From NCBI RefSeq assembly GCF_900188005.1, contig NZ_FZNR01000002.1, positions 909,251 to 973,250 on the forward strand: a stretch of DNA of 64,000 nucleotides. The letters are read 5' to 3'. The DNA is from Actinoplanes regularis (GTDB lineage: Bacteria > Actinomycetota > Actinomycetes > Mycobacteriales > Micromonosporaceae). The notes under the pieces are model-generated. The model was given only the letters and a program-made list of their open reading frames with translations, ran no database searches and was not told the DNA's origin. Position numbers and translations under genes: made by a program. Each line of letters opens with the position of its first letter. The first letter of the stretch is position 1. Below, one piece after another: positions 35,705 through 43,803 of the stretch.

Positions 35705-36796
35705 TCAGGCGACGTAGAGACCGTCCGGGGTCCGGAGCGTCTGCGCATTGGCGTGGGTGTACCGGGTGAACTGCTCCGGCGGACTAATGAGAAGCCTGTC
35801 CCAGTTCGAATTGGTGTGCACAGTCAAGGTGTACTTGCTGAGCCCTTCTGTGAGCTGTTGCTGAAGCGCATCGGCCGTCTTGCTGAGTTCGGTCATGGCG
35901 TTCTGCATGCCGGTGATGATCGGCGGCACGGTCATGCCCCCGATCCCGACCTTCTTTTCCTGGAAGGGCCCGGTGTTGCCCAGAATCGTGCCCAGGCTCT
36001 GCCATCCCTCGACGCCGACTGCGCCGGCCAGCGCTGAGGCAGCCGCGCCGGCCTCTACCGCGACACCGGCATAGACGACGGCCGCGATGGCGCCGCCGAT
36101 GGTGATCAGAGCGGTGACCTTGGAGGCATTCCCACCGGGGCACCAGGAGTCGAGTCCGTCCAGCGCCTTGAGGGTCTGCTGGCCGATGGTCCAGATGTCG
36201 GTATTGATCCGCCGGTTGATCTCAAGTTGGGTCTCCAGACCCAGGGCCAGCGAGAGCGCCAGTTCCCGGTGCAGGGCCGCGGCGCTCTCGCTGGTCTTGA
36301 GGTAGCCCTTGAAAGCCGTCGCAGCGGTCCCCCGCCACTGACTCATATGGCTGCGGATGAGGTCTACCACCTCGCCCACCTGCGCGGTGTCGGCCAGTGG
36401 CCGGACCGCGTTCGGTGCGGTGACGGAGTTGTCCCGGGCGACCATCTGCAGGTCCACCTGGACGGTGGCCGCGGTTCCGTACAGCGCTTCGAGCGCCGGT
36501 CGGCAGGTGTCGGGGCTCGGCAGCGCGAAGGCGGCGAACATGGCCGGGATCTCGGCGTACGCCTGACTGACCCAGGAGCGCAGGTTGTCTTCGTCGTCCG
36601 GGCGCCCGTGGGTCGGTGGCGTGTATCCCTCGGCCTGCGTGAGCTGGCCGGTCTCTGCCCGGGTCGCGTCGTTGTTGGCAGCCTGCTGAGCAGCCGAGTA
36701 CGACGCGGACTGATCCATGGTCACCTGGATCGCTTTGTCCCTGATGTGTTCGCCGAGCTGTTGCAGCTCGTCAGGAGCGTGGTAGGTGAATGTCAT
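35705..36796 (-). CDS. ESX/WXG-type large protein of a four-gene cluster
   Basis: 363 aa, mostly helical. A W-R-G turn (SHMSQWRGTAATAFKGYLKT, about residues 150-170) resembles the WXG turn of ESX substrates, and a glycine/alanine-rich hydrophobic stretch (GGAIAAVVYAGVAVEAGAAA) follows. The rest is unlike known toxins. ATG 36796 has GGGGAGA upstream. It is last of four minus-strand genes, 25 bases after a small ESX-like protein. Probably exported or membrane-associated with that partner; no ESX core component is present in the window. Confidence 0.5.
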   Translation of the reverse strand: MTFTYHAPDELQQLGEHIRDKAIQVTMDQSASYSAAQQAANNDATRAETGQLTQAEGYTPPTHGRPDDEDNLRSWVSQAYAEIPAMFAAFALPSPDTCRPALEALYGTAATVQVDLQMVARDNSVTAPNAVRPLADTAQVGEVVDLIRSHMSQWRGTAATAFKGYLKTSESAAALHRELALSLALGLETQLEINRRINTDIWTIGQQTLKALDGLDSWCPGGNASKVTALITIGGAIAAVVYAGVAVEAGAAASALAGAVGVEGWQSLGTILGNTGPFQEKKVGIGGMTVPPIITGMQNAMTELSKTADALQQQLTEGLSKYTLTVHTNSNWDRLLISPPEQFTRYTHANAQTLRTPDGLYVA

Positions 36797-36821
36797 CGTG
36801 GTCTCCCCGCGCGCCCTCTGA

Positions 36822-37229
36822 TCAGTAGCCGTCGGGCAGAACCACCGGAGGCGGCGACTGGTGCACGTACTTCGCCTCGGTGTCGACGACGCCGGGCTGC
36901 TGCCCGTTGCTCCACGCTTCGTAAAGGCTCTGCCCTGCGGCTTGGTCGTATTCGGCGTATGCCGCGACCGCGTTCGTGATCACGGCGGCGGCCTGCTGCA
37001 TGTTGTTCGCGGTCCGGCCGAGGATCGTCTGCAGGTCACTGCGAAGCGCCGACCAGACGGCCTGGGTCGCTGCGATGCCCCCGCCCGGGGTCTCGAAGGC
37101 GGCCCGGTCGTATGCCGCGGTCCCGTTGATCGCCTGATTCATCGTGGCGTAGGTGTAGCCGATCGTCGGCAGGTCGATGCTCCCGACGATCTTCAGTTCG
37201 GACAGATCGGCCGCCAGCTCCCAGCCCAT
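36822..37229 (-). CDS. Small ESX-like helical protein
   Basis: 135 aa, size and helical pattern typical of WXG100/PE-like partner proteins, with AVWSALRSDLQTILGRTANNM as a possible helix-turn region and a proline-rich tail (HQSPPPVVLPDGY). AAGGAG lies eight bases before ATG 37229. It is followed by the 363-aa ESX-like gene after 25 bases, so the two may form a heterodimer. The family assignment is by resemblance only. Confidence 0.5.
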   Translation of the reverse strand: MGWELAADLSELKIVGSIDLPTIGYTYATMNQAINGTAAYDRAAFETPGGGIAATQAVWSALRSDLQTILGRTANNMQQAAAVITNAVAAYAEYDQAAGQSLYEAWSNGQQPGVVDTEAKYVHQSPPPVVLPDGY

Positions 37230-37253
37230 GCTGCTGCTCCTTGATCGTGTCGG

Positions 37254-38069
37254 TCAGCGGCCGTCGCAGGTCACGCCGGCTCGCGGCGGTTGCTCAGTGC
37301 GTGGAGTCTGCAACGCGAAGATCTGCGTGTGAGCGAAGTCCATGTCGTCCGTGGGCGCCACGTCAAACGTCGGCGTGCGAGTGATGGTCGCCAGTTGCTG
37401 CTGGGCATACAGGATCTCCCCCGCCTTGTCTCGCAGGAGAAGCACGTACCCCGCGACGCAGAGCGGCAGTGTCTCGGACTCGGCGTGCAGGCTGCCGGTG
37501 ATCGTGAAGGTGCCCAGTTCGTCCGGCTTGCCGCGGACCAGATCAACCACCTGCAGGTCCCGGGCCCAGGCCGTGTAGGCATCCGGCGATTCCACGAGGT
37601 AGTGCACGACCTCGACCCGGATCTTGGCCGGGGTCTTCCCGTGCACCGGTACCTCCCCTGCCGCGGCCAGCGTGTGGCCGGGAAAGAGCACCCCACCAGA
37701 CACGACGTCCGGCGAAGATCCGGCCAGGACAGCGCCCTTGGCATCTAGCGCCGTGACCTGGAACCCGAGTTCCCGGACAACCTGGTCACAGGCCGCGGTG
37801 TAAGTGAAGCCGTACGTGCCCGGCAGCCGTGGAGTCAAGCCTGTCGCGGTGATCTGCGGCACGCAGTCCGGGCGTATGGCAGCGCTGTCGGTGGCCGGCG
37901 CCGTCGTCGGTGTCGGGGTGGAGGAGGTTGCCTGGGGATCGTGAGCGCTGTCGCGTCGGGCGATGACGAAGACCGCACCGGCGAGGAGGAGACCGACCAG
38001 GGCGATCAGTAGCCAGTGGCCGGGGCGCAGGCCCGTACGAGCCGGCGGGTGGGACGGTGTTGTCGTCAT
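37254..38069 (-). CDS. Membrane-anchored extracytoplasmic protein of the ESX-like cluster
   Basis: 271 aa. A short cytoplasmic head, one membrane helix (WLLIALVGLLLAGAVFVIA), then a Thr/Ser/Pro/Ala-rich linker and a folded outer domain with paired cysteines. It overlaps the upstream gene by four bases (ATGA) and precedes the small ESX-like gene by 24 bases. No family recognised. Confidence 0.6.
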   Translation of the reverse strand: MTTTPSHPPARTGLRPGHWLLIALVGLLLAGAVFVIARRDSAHDPQATSSTPTPTTAPATDSAAIRPDCVPQITATGLTPRLPGTYGFTYTAACDQVVRELGFQVTALDAKGAVLAGSSPDVVSGGVLFPGHTLAAAGEVPVHGKTPAKIRVEVVHYLVESPDAYTAWARDLQVVDLVRGKPDELGTFTITGSLHAESETLPLCVAGYVLLLRDKAGEILYAQQQLATITRTPTFDVAPTDDMDFAHTQIFALQTPRTEQPPRAGVTCDGR

Positions 38070-38686
38070 GGGTGCTGCGCTCCGGCTTCCCGCATCGACC
38101 GGGGCAGGCCGATGTCGTAGACCTCGTCGGTCAGCAGAATGGTTTTCGCTCGGTGATCGGCCAGCAGGGCGGTGACCGCGCCGGTTGTCTCAGCAAGGAA
38201 TTCGTGCTCAGGCAGTACTCGCAGCGTCTCAGGTCTGAGCCGGAAATCCCACGAAGCCAGGGCGCGGCTGGTGACCCTGACCCACCGCGCCGGCGACGTT
38301 CCCGCGACATCGAGTTGCTCAAGCGCCTGCTGGAAACGGCGGTCCTCGGCGTTCTGCTCCGGGTCGGCGTCAGAGTCCGCCCAGGCAGCGACGACCTCCA
38401 GATATTCTCGCCGGTAACGCGCCCACAGCACCGCCGCGAGCGCGCCGAGCCGCCGCTCCAGATCGGCCGGCGAGTATCGGCGATACGCGCCCGGAGCGAA
38501 GCCCGCCTGCAGATCGTCCGAACCCCGAAACGACGCCCACAACCCGCCGTCAGGTGACCTCGCCTCCGCGATCACCTGACCGAGCCGTTCGGCCAACTGC
38601 CCCACCACGCCTCCCGCCATCCGAGCGACGCCACCGCCGCCGACCGACCAGGCAGAACCAGATCCGCACACCGATCCGCCATTCAC
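38066..38686 (-). CDS. Hypothetical protein, first gene of the ESX-like cluster
   Basis: 206 aa in the longest frame; an ATG at 38620 would give a cleaner 184-aa protein starting MAGGVVGQLAERLGQV, dropping a low-complexity Gly/Ser head. Contains RYSPADLERRLGALAAVLWA and RAKTILLTDEVYDIGLPRSM. No recognised domain. Its end overlaps the membrane-anchored protein by four bases, which fixes the operon but not the function. Confidence 0.5.
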   Translation of the reverse strand: MNGGSVCGSGSAWSVGGGGVARMAGGVVGQLAERLGQVIAEARSPDGGLWASFRGSDDLQAGFAPGAYRRYSPADLERRLGALAAVLWARYRREYLEVVAAWADSDADPEQNAEDRRFQQALEQLDVAGTSPARWVRVTSRALASWDFRLRPETLRVLPEHEFLAETTGAVTALLADHRAKTILLTDEVYDIGLPRSMREAGAQHP

Positions 38687-38766
38687 CTAGATAAACCCCG
38701 ATCGATCAGAGATCGTTCATGATCCAGGTGAATCCGGCATAGGCCGCGTGACCAGCGGAGATCATC

Positions 38767-38997
38767 TCAAGAGCGGGCATCATCCTGCTGCACGAGACTT
38801 GCCGGGATGAAGGGACTTCGGCGCCCATGCCAGAAGACAGCGAGGTCGTCGCGTGCTCGGGTGGCCGCGACGAACAGTAGCGATCGGTCACGGGGCGCGT
38901 CCTTGTGTCGCTCGCCGACGTTCAGCAGGAGGGCGCGATAGGCGTCGGTCACTCTCGCGGAGTAGAGCCGTGAGCCCTTGAGCTGCTTGAGCCACAG
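38767..38997 (-). pseudogene. Relic of a UvrD/RecB-type helicase C-terminus
   Basis: Open frame containing WLKQLKGSRLYSARVTDAYR and then SLLFVAATRARDDLAVFWHG, the motif V/VI region of superfamily-1 helicases (VAxTRAR). Only about 75 residues remain, with no start or earlier motifs. It abuts the integrase relic at about 39000 in the opposite orientation, so two decayed genes were joined here. Confidence 0.5.
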
Positions 38998-39191
38998 GCC
39001 ACGGGCTCAAGGGACTGACTCCGCACGAGCTCCGCCACACCGCCGCCAGCCTCGCCGTAGCGGAAGGCGCCAACGTCAAGGCCGTACAACGGATGCTTGG
39101 TCATGCCTCTGCGGCAATGACCCTGAACGTCTACGCGGACCTGTTTGGAGACGACTTGGACCAGGCCGCGACCCGCGAGAGTGCTGACTGA
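38991..39191 (+). pseudogene. Relic of a tyrosine integrase C-terminus
   Basis: 66-codon open frame with LTPHELRHTAASLAVAEGAN, VQRMLGHASAAMTLNVYADL and a normal end. HELRH, LGH and the Tyr of NVYADLF are three of the catalytic residues of tyrosine recombinases. The upstream two-thirds of the gene are gone and a stop codon precedes the fragment. It marks an integrated element that has lost its core. Confidence 0.65.
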
Positions 39192-39245
39192 TCATGTTTC
39201 TCCGGCCTTCGAAGCGCTCCAGCCGAAGAGAAACACCAGGTAGAG

Positions 39246-39425
39246 ATGGCGGACCGGACGTTGCACCATGCGAACCACCCAGCCATCGTCACCGGCGACC
39301 CGCTGCCGGGACGTCTGACCAGCTCACGAGGCAGTCAAAGTCCAAAGTGAGCACTGATGCGGCCAACCGACCGCCGTTCGAACGCTCGAAAACAAGGGGG
39401 ACAGCGAATCAGGCGATCTGCCGGA
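39246..39425 (+). repeat. Dispersed ~180-bp repeat, copy 1
   Basis: Shares long matching blocks with 50345-50530, including GGACGTTGCACCATGCGAAC, GACCAGCTCACG, GCAGTCAAAGTCCA and CAGGCGATCTGCCGGAGG, with scattered differences. It lies directly behind the integrase relic, so it is probably the end of an old mobile element. It overlaps the 3' end of the small frame 39409-39540. Confidence 0.55.
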
Positions 39426-39540
39426 GGTCGCTGCCGTAGTCGAAGATGATCCGCATCCGGGCACCGGCGCCCACACGTACCTGCTTCCGCGTCAACCCCA
39501 AGCGCTTGCGCTCCTCAGCGTGTTTCGAGCAATACGTCAT
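39409..39540 (-). CDS. Hypothetical 43-aa basic peptide
   Basis: Starts MTYCSKHAEERKRLGLTRKQ and ends DYGSDLRQIA. The composition is basic and helical, as in small excisionase-like or phage regulators, but I cannot name it. The C-terminal codons are inside the dispersed repeat also present near 50514, where only the tail of this frame survives, which suggests that this peptide belonged to the same element. Confidence 0.35.
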   Translation of the reverse strand: MTYCSKHAEERKRLGLTRKQVRVGAGARMRIIFDYGSDLRQIA

Positions 39541-39564
39541 TCCACCCGATCGGTCGGCGGCGGC

Positions 39565-42342
39565 TCAGTCATCGAGCTGACGCAGCGACTCCTGGACGCT
39601 GGAGACGCTCGGGTGGTCGAGCGCTGTCAGCAGTTGCTCCGCCTCCGTCCACGCGATGCGCGCTGCGGCGGGCCGCCTGGCCGCATGGTGGGATTCGCCG
39701 AGGTGCACCAGCAACTCGGCGACGAACAGGTCGTGGTCCAGGCTTCGGGCCGACGTGAGGCCGTGCTGGTAGCAGTCGATGGCCTCGTTGAGGTGACCGA
39801 GGTGGTGGTGGGCGTACCCCAAGCTGTCCCAGGCGCCGGTGGCGCCGTGCAGGTCACCGTCCGCCTCGAAGATCTCCAGCGCCCGCCGGCAGTACGTCAG
39901 AGTCTGTTCGAACTCGCCGAGCAGCGCGTGGTACCACCCGATCGCGTTCAGAGCCTCGGCCTGCCCGGTCCGGTCGTCGGTGCCGGCGTAGAGCGCCCAG
40001 GCCTGCCGGGCGTGATCGAGCGCGGTCGCGGGCTGCTTCTGCTGGCCGAACAGGTAGGCGAGGTGGTGCTGGGTGCGGGCCTGGCCGATGCGGTCGCCCG
40101 CCTTCGTGAAGAGTTCCAGCGCGCGCCTCAGGTTGTCGTTCGCCTCGCCGTAGCGGCCGAGCCTGGTGCTGGCCTGAGACAGGTTACGGTGCCCGTAGGC
40201 GCGGGCCGGCAGTTCGCCGAGGCGGCTCGCGCACTCGATGGCGATCTGCCAGGCCTCGACCTGATCGTGCAGGTGGCCCTTCCGGGAGAAATAGGTTTCC
40301 ATCGACCAGGCGAGCTGCCATGCGAGCCGGTCGAGTCCCACCGCCGCGGCCTGCCGCAGGACGGCCAGCAGGACGGCGTGGTGCTCGCCGTACCAGGCCA
40401 TCGCGTCGCCGAGGTCCGTGAACCGCTCCGGACGCACGCCGGCTGCCGGCTCGCCCAGGGGCAGGGCGATGGCTTCGCGGGGCGGGTTGAGCAGGCGATC
40501 CGCCGCGTACGCGGTATGCAGGTAGTGATCGAGCAGGCGGACGACAGCGGACCGGCGTACGTCCTCCGAATCGTCGCGACGGGCGAGTTCGGCGGTGTAC
40601 TCGCGCAGCAGGTCATGCTGGCTGTAGCGGCCGGGAGCGTACTCGGTCACCAGGCTCGCCCGAGTCAGCTCGCGCAGGGGCGTGCGAAGGTCCCGCTCCG
40701 GCATCCCGGAGAGGCTGGTCAACGCGGGAACGTCGAAGTGGGGTCCGACGACGAGCCCGAGCAACCGGAACAATCCGGCGGCGGATTCGCTCAGGGCAGC
40801 GTACGACCACGAGAGCACCGTCCGGACATCACCGGCCGGATCGCCGACGTCCAACGCGGTCAGCCGGTCACTTGCCTCACTGAGCTCGGCGGCGAGCGCG
40901 GTCAGCGGAAAGTTCGTCTGCCGGGTCCGGGCCACGGCGATGCTCAACGCCAGTGGCAACCGGGCGCAGGCCATGATGACCTGGTCGAGTGCGTCACGCT
41001 GGGCTACGACCCCCGGTCCGAGCCGGTTCGTCAGCAGTTCCTCGGCTTCCCCACGGGACAGCAGACCCACCGGTACGGAGGATGCCCCGCTGGCCAGCAG
41101 ACCGGTGAGTTGCGCCCGGCTGGTCACTACGACGACAACGGTGGCGGTGCCCGGCAGCAACGGCCGGACCTGCTCGACGTCGCGGGCGTTGTCCAGCACC
41201 AGCAGGAGCCGCAGGCCAGCCACCACGCTGCGGTACAGGGCGGCCTGCGCGTCGAGGGTGGCCGGCACCCGCTCGGGGGCGACGCCCAGCCCGTCGAGCA
41301 GGCTGCGGAGTGCCTCTTGCGGGGAGACGACCTGTCCGGTGGGGTCGAAGCCGCGCAGGCTCACGAAGATCTGACCGTCCGGAAAGTGAGACCGCACCGT
41401 ATGCGCCCAGTGCACGGCAAGGGCGGTCTTGCCCACCCCGGCGGTGCCGGACACCACCGCGACCGCCATCGCGGTCTCCGCCAGCACATTGTCGAGGGCG
41501 CGCAGGGCCGAGGCACGGCCGGCGAAACCGGGAACATCCGCCGGTAGCTGGGCCGGCACGACAACAGTGACCGGCGCTTTGGCCGCCACCTCGACGGTGT
41601 CCCTCGGTGCCACCGGTTCGCCGCGCAGAATGGCCTGGTGCAGGGCCTGCAGCGTCGCGCTCGGATCGGCACCCAACTCGTCGGCGAGCCGGCGACGGAA
41701 CTTGGCGTAATACGCCAAGGCGTCGGCGGGCCGGTCAGCGGCGGCATAAGCCCGAATCACGACATCGGCCAGCGGCTCCGTCAGCGGGTGATCAACGGCG
41801 AGCTCGGCCAGCGGCCGGATCACCACGAGCGGGTTGCCGGCCCGCAACTCGGCGAGCCCCCAGGCCATCATGGCGGCGAGGAACCGCTCCCCGTACATGT
41901 GCCGGGTCCGTTCCACCCAGCTTCCCTTCAGCCCGCCGAGCGGCTCGGCCCGCCACAGTTCCCGGGCGGTGCGTAGCAGTGTCAGCGCGGTGGACGGGTC
42001 GGCGCCACGGGCGCGTCCGACCTGGTCGGCGAACCGGTGGGCGTCGACTCGTTCGGGCGCCATGTCGAGGAGGTAGCCGCTGGAGCGGCGCAGCAGGCGG
42101 GCCGGTGGCGTGCCCGCGGCGGAGGCCAACAGCCGCCGAAGGTGCGTGATGTGCACCTGCAGAATCCGGGCCGCCGCCGGTGGCGGCTCGTCCCACACTC
42201 GGGCGGCGAGAGCGTCAATGGTGACCGGGCGACCCGCATCGACCGCCAGGGCCGCCAGCGTGTGCCGTCGCTGCGGTGGACCGAGCTCGACCGACCGGCC
42301 GTCCGCCCATGTCTCCACCGGACCCAGCAGGCGGACCTCCAC
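39565..42342 (-). CDS. SARP/AfsR-type regulator with NB-ARC and TPR domains
   Basis: 925-aa transcription factor. Residues 1-90 are the winged-helix DNA-binding domain of SARPs (VEVRLLGPVE; LQVHITHLRRLL), 95-240 the BTAD domain, about 265-560 an NB-ARC NTPase (VSGTAGVGKTALAVHWA; LRLLLVLDNARDVEQV), and the rest TPR repeats. SARPs activate secondary-metabolism and other gene clusters by binding direct repeats near -35. GTG 42342 was chosen because GGGAGG lies five bases upstream and the conserved domain starts there. It is monocistronic; no biosynthetic cluster adjoins it. Confidence 0.85.
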   Translation of the reverse strand: MEVRLLGPVETWADGRSVELGPPQRRHTLAALAVDAGRPVTIDALAARVWDEPPPAAARILQVHITHLRRLLASAAGTPPARLLRRSSGYLLDMAPERVDAHRFADQVGRARGADPSTALTLLRTARELWRAEPLGGLKGSWVERTRHMYGERFLAAMMAWGLAELRAGNPLVVIRPLAELAVDHPLTEPLADVVIRAYAAADRPADALAYYAKFRRRLADELGADPSATLQALHQAILRGEPVAPRDTVEVAAKAPVTVVVPAQLPADVPGFAGRASALRALDNVLAETAMAVAVVSGTAGVGKTALAVHWAHTVRSHFPDGQIFVSLRGFDPTGQVVSPQEALRSLLDGLGVAPERVPATLDAQAALYRSVVAGLRLLLVLDNARDVEQVRPLLPGTATVVVVVTSRAQLTGLLASGASSVPVGLLSRGEAEELLTNRLGPGVVAQRDALDQVIMACARLPLALSIAVARTRQTNFPLTALAAELSEASDRLTALDVGDPAGDVRTVLSWSYAALSESAAGLFRLLGLVVGPHFDVPALTSLSGMPERDLRTPLRELTRASLVTEYAPGRYSQHDLLREYTAELARRDDSEDVRRSAVVRLLDHYLHTAYAADRLLNPPREAIALPLGEPAAGVRPERFTDLGDAMAWYGEHHAVLLAVLRQAAAVGLDRLAWQLAWSMETYFSRKGHLHDQVEAWQIAIECASRLGELPARAYGHRNLSQASTRLGRYGEANDNLRRALELFTKAGDRIGQARTQHHLAYLFGQQKQPATALDHARQAWALYAGTDDRTGQAEALNAIGWYHALLGEFEQTLTYCRRALEIFEADGDLHGATGAWDSLGYAHHHLGHLNEAIDCYQHGLTSARSLDHDLFVAELLVHLGESHHAARRPAAARIAWTEAEQLLTALDHPSVSSVQESLRQLDD

Positions 42343-42810
42343 CACGGCCTCCCGTCCTCGAACGTCTTCAAGCCGCGACGGCATGCCGTCACTCGCCCGC
42401 CGACCAGCCTCACATCCGGCGGGCCTCGGCGACAACAGTTCATTAACAGTGCTGAGCCACGCTTGGCGTCACACGATCGAACCGGCCAGCGGAAAGGTCG
42501 GAACCGGGGACGGACCGGGCCACATAAAACGGGGGTGGCTCGGTCCTGTTCACGGTCCCGGAGCGGTCTCGAGTGCCCACGTTTCGCTGTGGAGACAGCT
42601 CCGCCGAAACGGCCGTGACGGCTGATCGCGACAGACCGTGAGCTGACCGCCGGGCGCTACGGGCGCCTCGGCTTGCCTCGTCCCGCAGGACGACCACGAC
42701 TCTTGGGCATGTACCCACTTGCCACATCGAGCCCGGCACCAGGCTCGAGCGACCCGCGGTTCGCGCAATGCCACATTCGACCAGCGTGAACACGCAGGCC
42801 GGACATGAGG

Positions 42811-42852
42811 TGGGGCGGGCGGGACTCGAACCCGCGACCGAGGGATTATGAG
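42811..42852 (-). pseudogene. 3' half of a tRNA gene (anticodon CAT), attachment-site remnant
   Basis: On the minus strand the sequence runs from the anticodon loop CTCATAA through TCCCT (anticodon stem), a variable loop, GCGGGTTCGAGTCCCGC (complete T arm) and an acceptor strand ending CCCCA. The 5' half needed to pair (AGGGA before the loop, D arm, acceptor) is absent; unrelated DNA follows. That is what an integrase leaves at the far end of an element inserted into a tRNA-Met or tRNA-Ile2 gene. Confidence 0.7.
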
Positions 42853-43080
42853 ATCGAAAAGCCAACTTGATCTACCGGCACAAACACCTGCTGAGCTGCG
42901 AAGACGCCTGCCATGATCTGACAGCGTTCCGCTGCTTTTGCGGACCTCGTGCGGACTGATTGCGGACTATTCGATCTTGGCTGCGCGCTGCTCGCGCACC
43001 GCCCGCCCCGCGGCCCTGCCCGCACTGACCGCTCGTCCCGGCGTTCGGCAACCCACGGCACCGCCGCACCCACCATATTC

Positions 43081-43136
43081 GGTGGCAAGCCGCGAAGCGG
43101 CGCGGCAGCAACTACGACCTGGCCCACCGGAACCCT
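43081..43136 (+). repeat. 56-bp repeat, copy B
   Basis: Matches copies at 34867 and 43844 (GGTGGCAAGCCGCGAAGC, then CAGCAACTACGACC, then CCGGAACCCT). Here it lies upstream, not downstream, of a HicAB-like pair, so the 43.0-43.9 kb module is bracketed by two copies. Confidence 0.5.
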
Positions 43137-43228
43137 GGCCTGCGAATCATCCGAGCCACACTTGAATCAAGAGCCTGCTCCGAGATCGTAGTATCACCGG
43201 CGATACTGAGCGGAGTATCGTCGGTGAT

Positions 43229-43477
43229 GTGGCGGACAGACTGGCGAAGATCTTGGCGGAGATGCGCCGGAACCCGAACAACATCCGGTTCGCGGACCTG
43301 TTGTTCGTCTGCCAGCAGTACTTCGCGGAACCACGATCGCAGGGCACATCGAACTACGTGTTCAAGATGCCGTGGCCCGGCGACCCGGGTCAACATTCAG
43401 GACAAGGGCGGCAAGGCAAAGCCTTGCCAGGTCAAGCAAGTGCTGACGCGATCGAGAAGCTGGAGGAGCGAGCATGA
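43229..43477 (+). CDS. HicA-like toxin with an internally scrambled segment (copy 2)
   Basis: 82 aa from GTG 43229. Residues 1-51 (RLAKILAEMRRNPNNIRFAD to KMPWPGDP) match copy 1. Then a two-base loss at 43386 and a one-base loss near 43447, relative to the inferred ancestor, throw a 21-codon segment into the wrong frame before it returns at AIEKLEERA. The result is an open frame of normal length but with GQHSGQGRQGKALPG in place of RVNIQDKGGKAKP. Function is doubtful. Its stop overlaps the antitoxin ATG by four bases. Confidence 0.6.
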   Translation: MADRLAKILAEMRRNPNNIRFADLLFVCQQYFAEPRSQGTSNYVFKMPWPGDPGQHSGQGRQGKALPGQASADAIEKLEERA

Positions 43478-43803
43478 GCGTGGCGGACCACTACACCTAC
43501 CGAGTGCACTGGTCAGCGGAAGACGACGAGTACGTCGGCACCGTCGCCGAGTTGCCCTCCGTCTCCTGGCTCGCCGAAGACCGGATGGAGGCCTTCATCG
43601 GCATCCAGCGCGTCGCCGAAGAGATCGTCGCCGACATGGAGACCTCCGGCGAAACTCCGCCCGTGGCCATCGCCGACCGGCACTACTCCGGCAAGTTCCA
43701 GGTCCGCGTACCCGAAGAGGTCCACCGCCGTCTGGCCATCCGGGCGGCCGAGCAGGGCGTCTCCCTGAACGCGCTGGCCTCCTCACGTCTGGCCGGCGCC
43801 TGA
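43474..43803 (+). CDS. HicB-like antitoxin (copy 2)
   Basis: 109 aa, differing from copy 1 by very few residues (for example MET for MEA before SGETPPVAIADR). Same two parts: HicB-type N-terminal domain and ribbon-helix-helix-like C-terminus. The ATG overlaps the toxin stop (ATGA), and GGAGG lies upstream. The intact antitoxin with a damaged toxin repeats the situation at copy 1. Confidence 0.78.
   Translation: MSVADHYTYRVHWSAEDDEYVGTVAELPSVSWLAEDRMEAFIGIQRVAEEIVADMETSGETPPVAIADRHYSGKFQVRVPEEVHRRLAIRAAEQGVSLNALASSRLAGA

Noticed and set aside
39520..41547. A 675-codon plus-strand frame over the SARP gene
   Set aside because: Antisense shadow without motifs; the minus strand has SARP, NB-ARC and TPR features.
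42811..42900. Complete tRNA gene at the CAT half-tRNA
   Set aside because: The adjacent sequence cannot form the 5' anticodon stem, D arm or acceptor strand, so only the 3' half is real.
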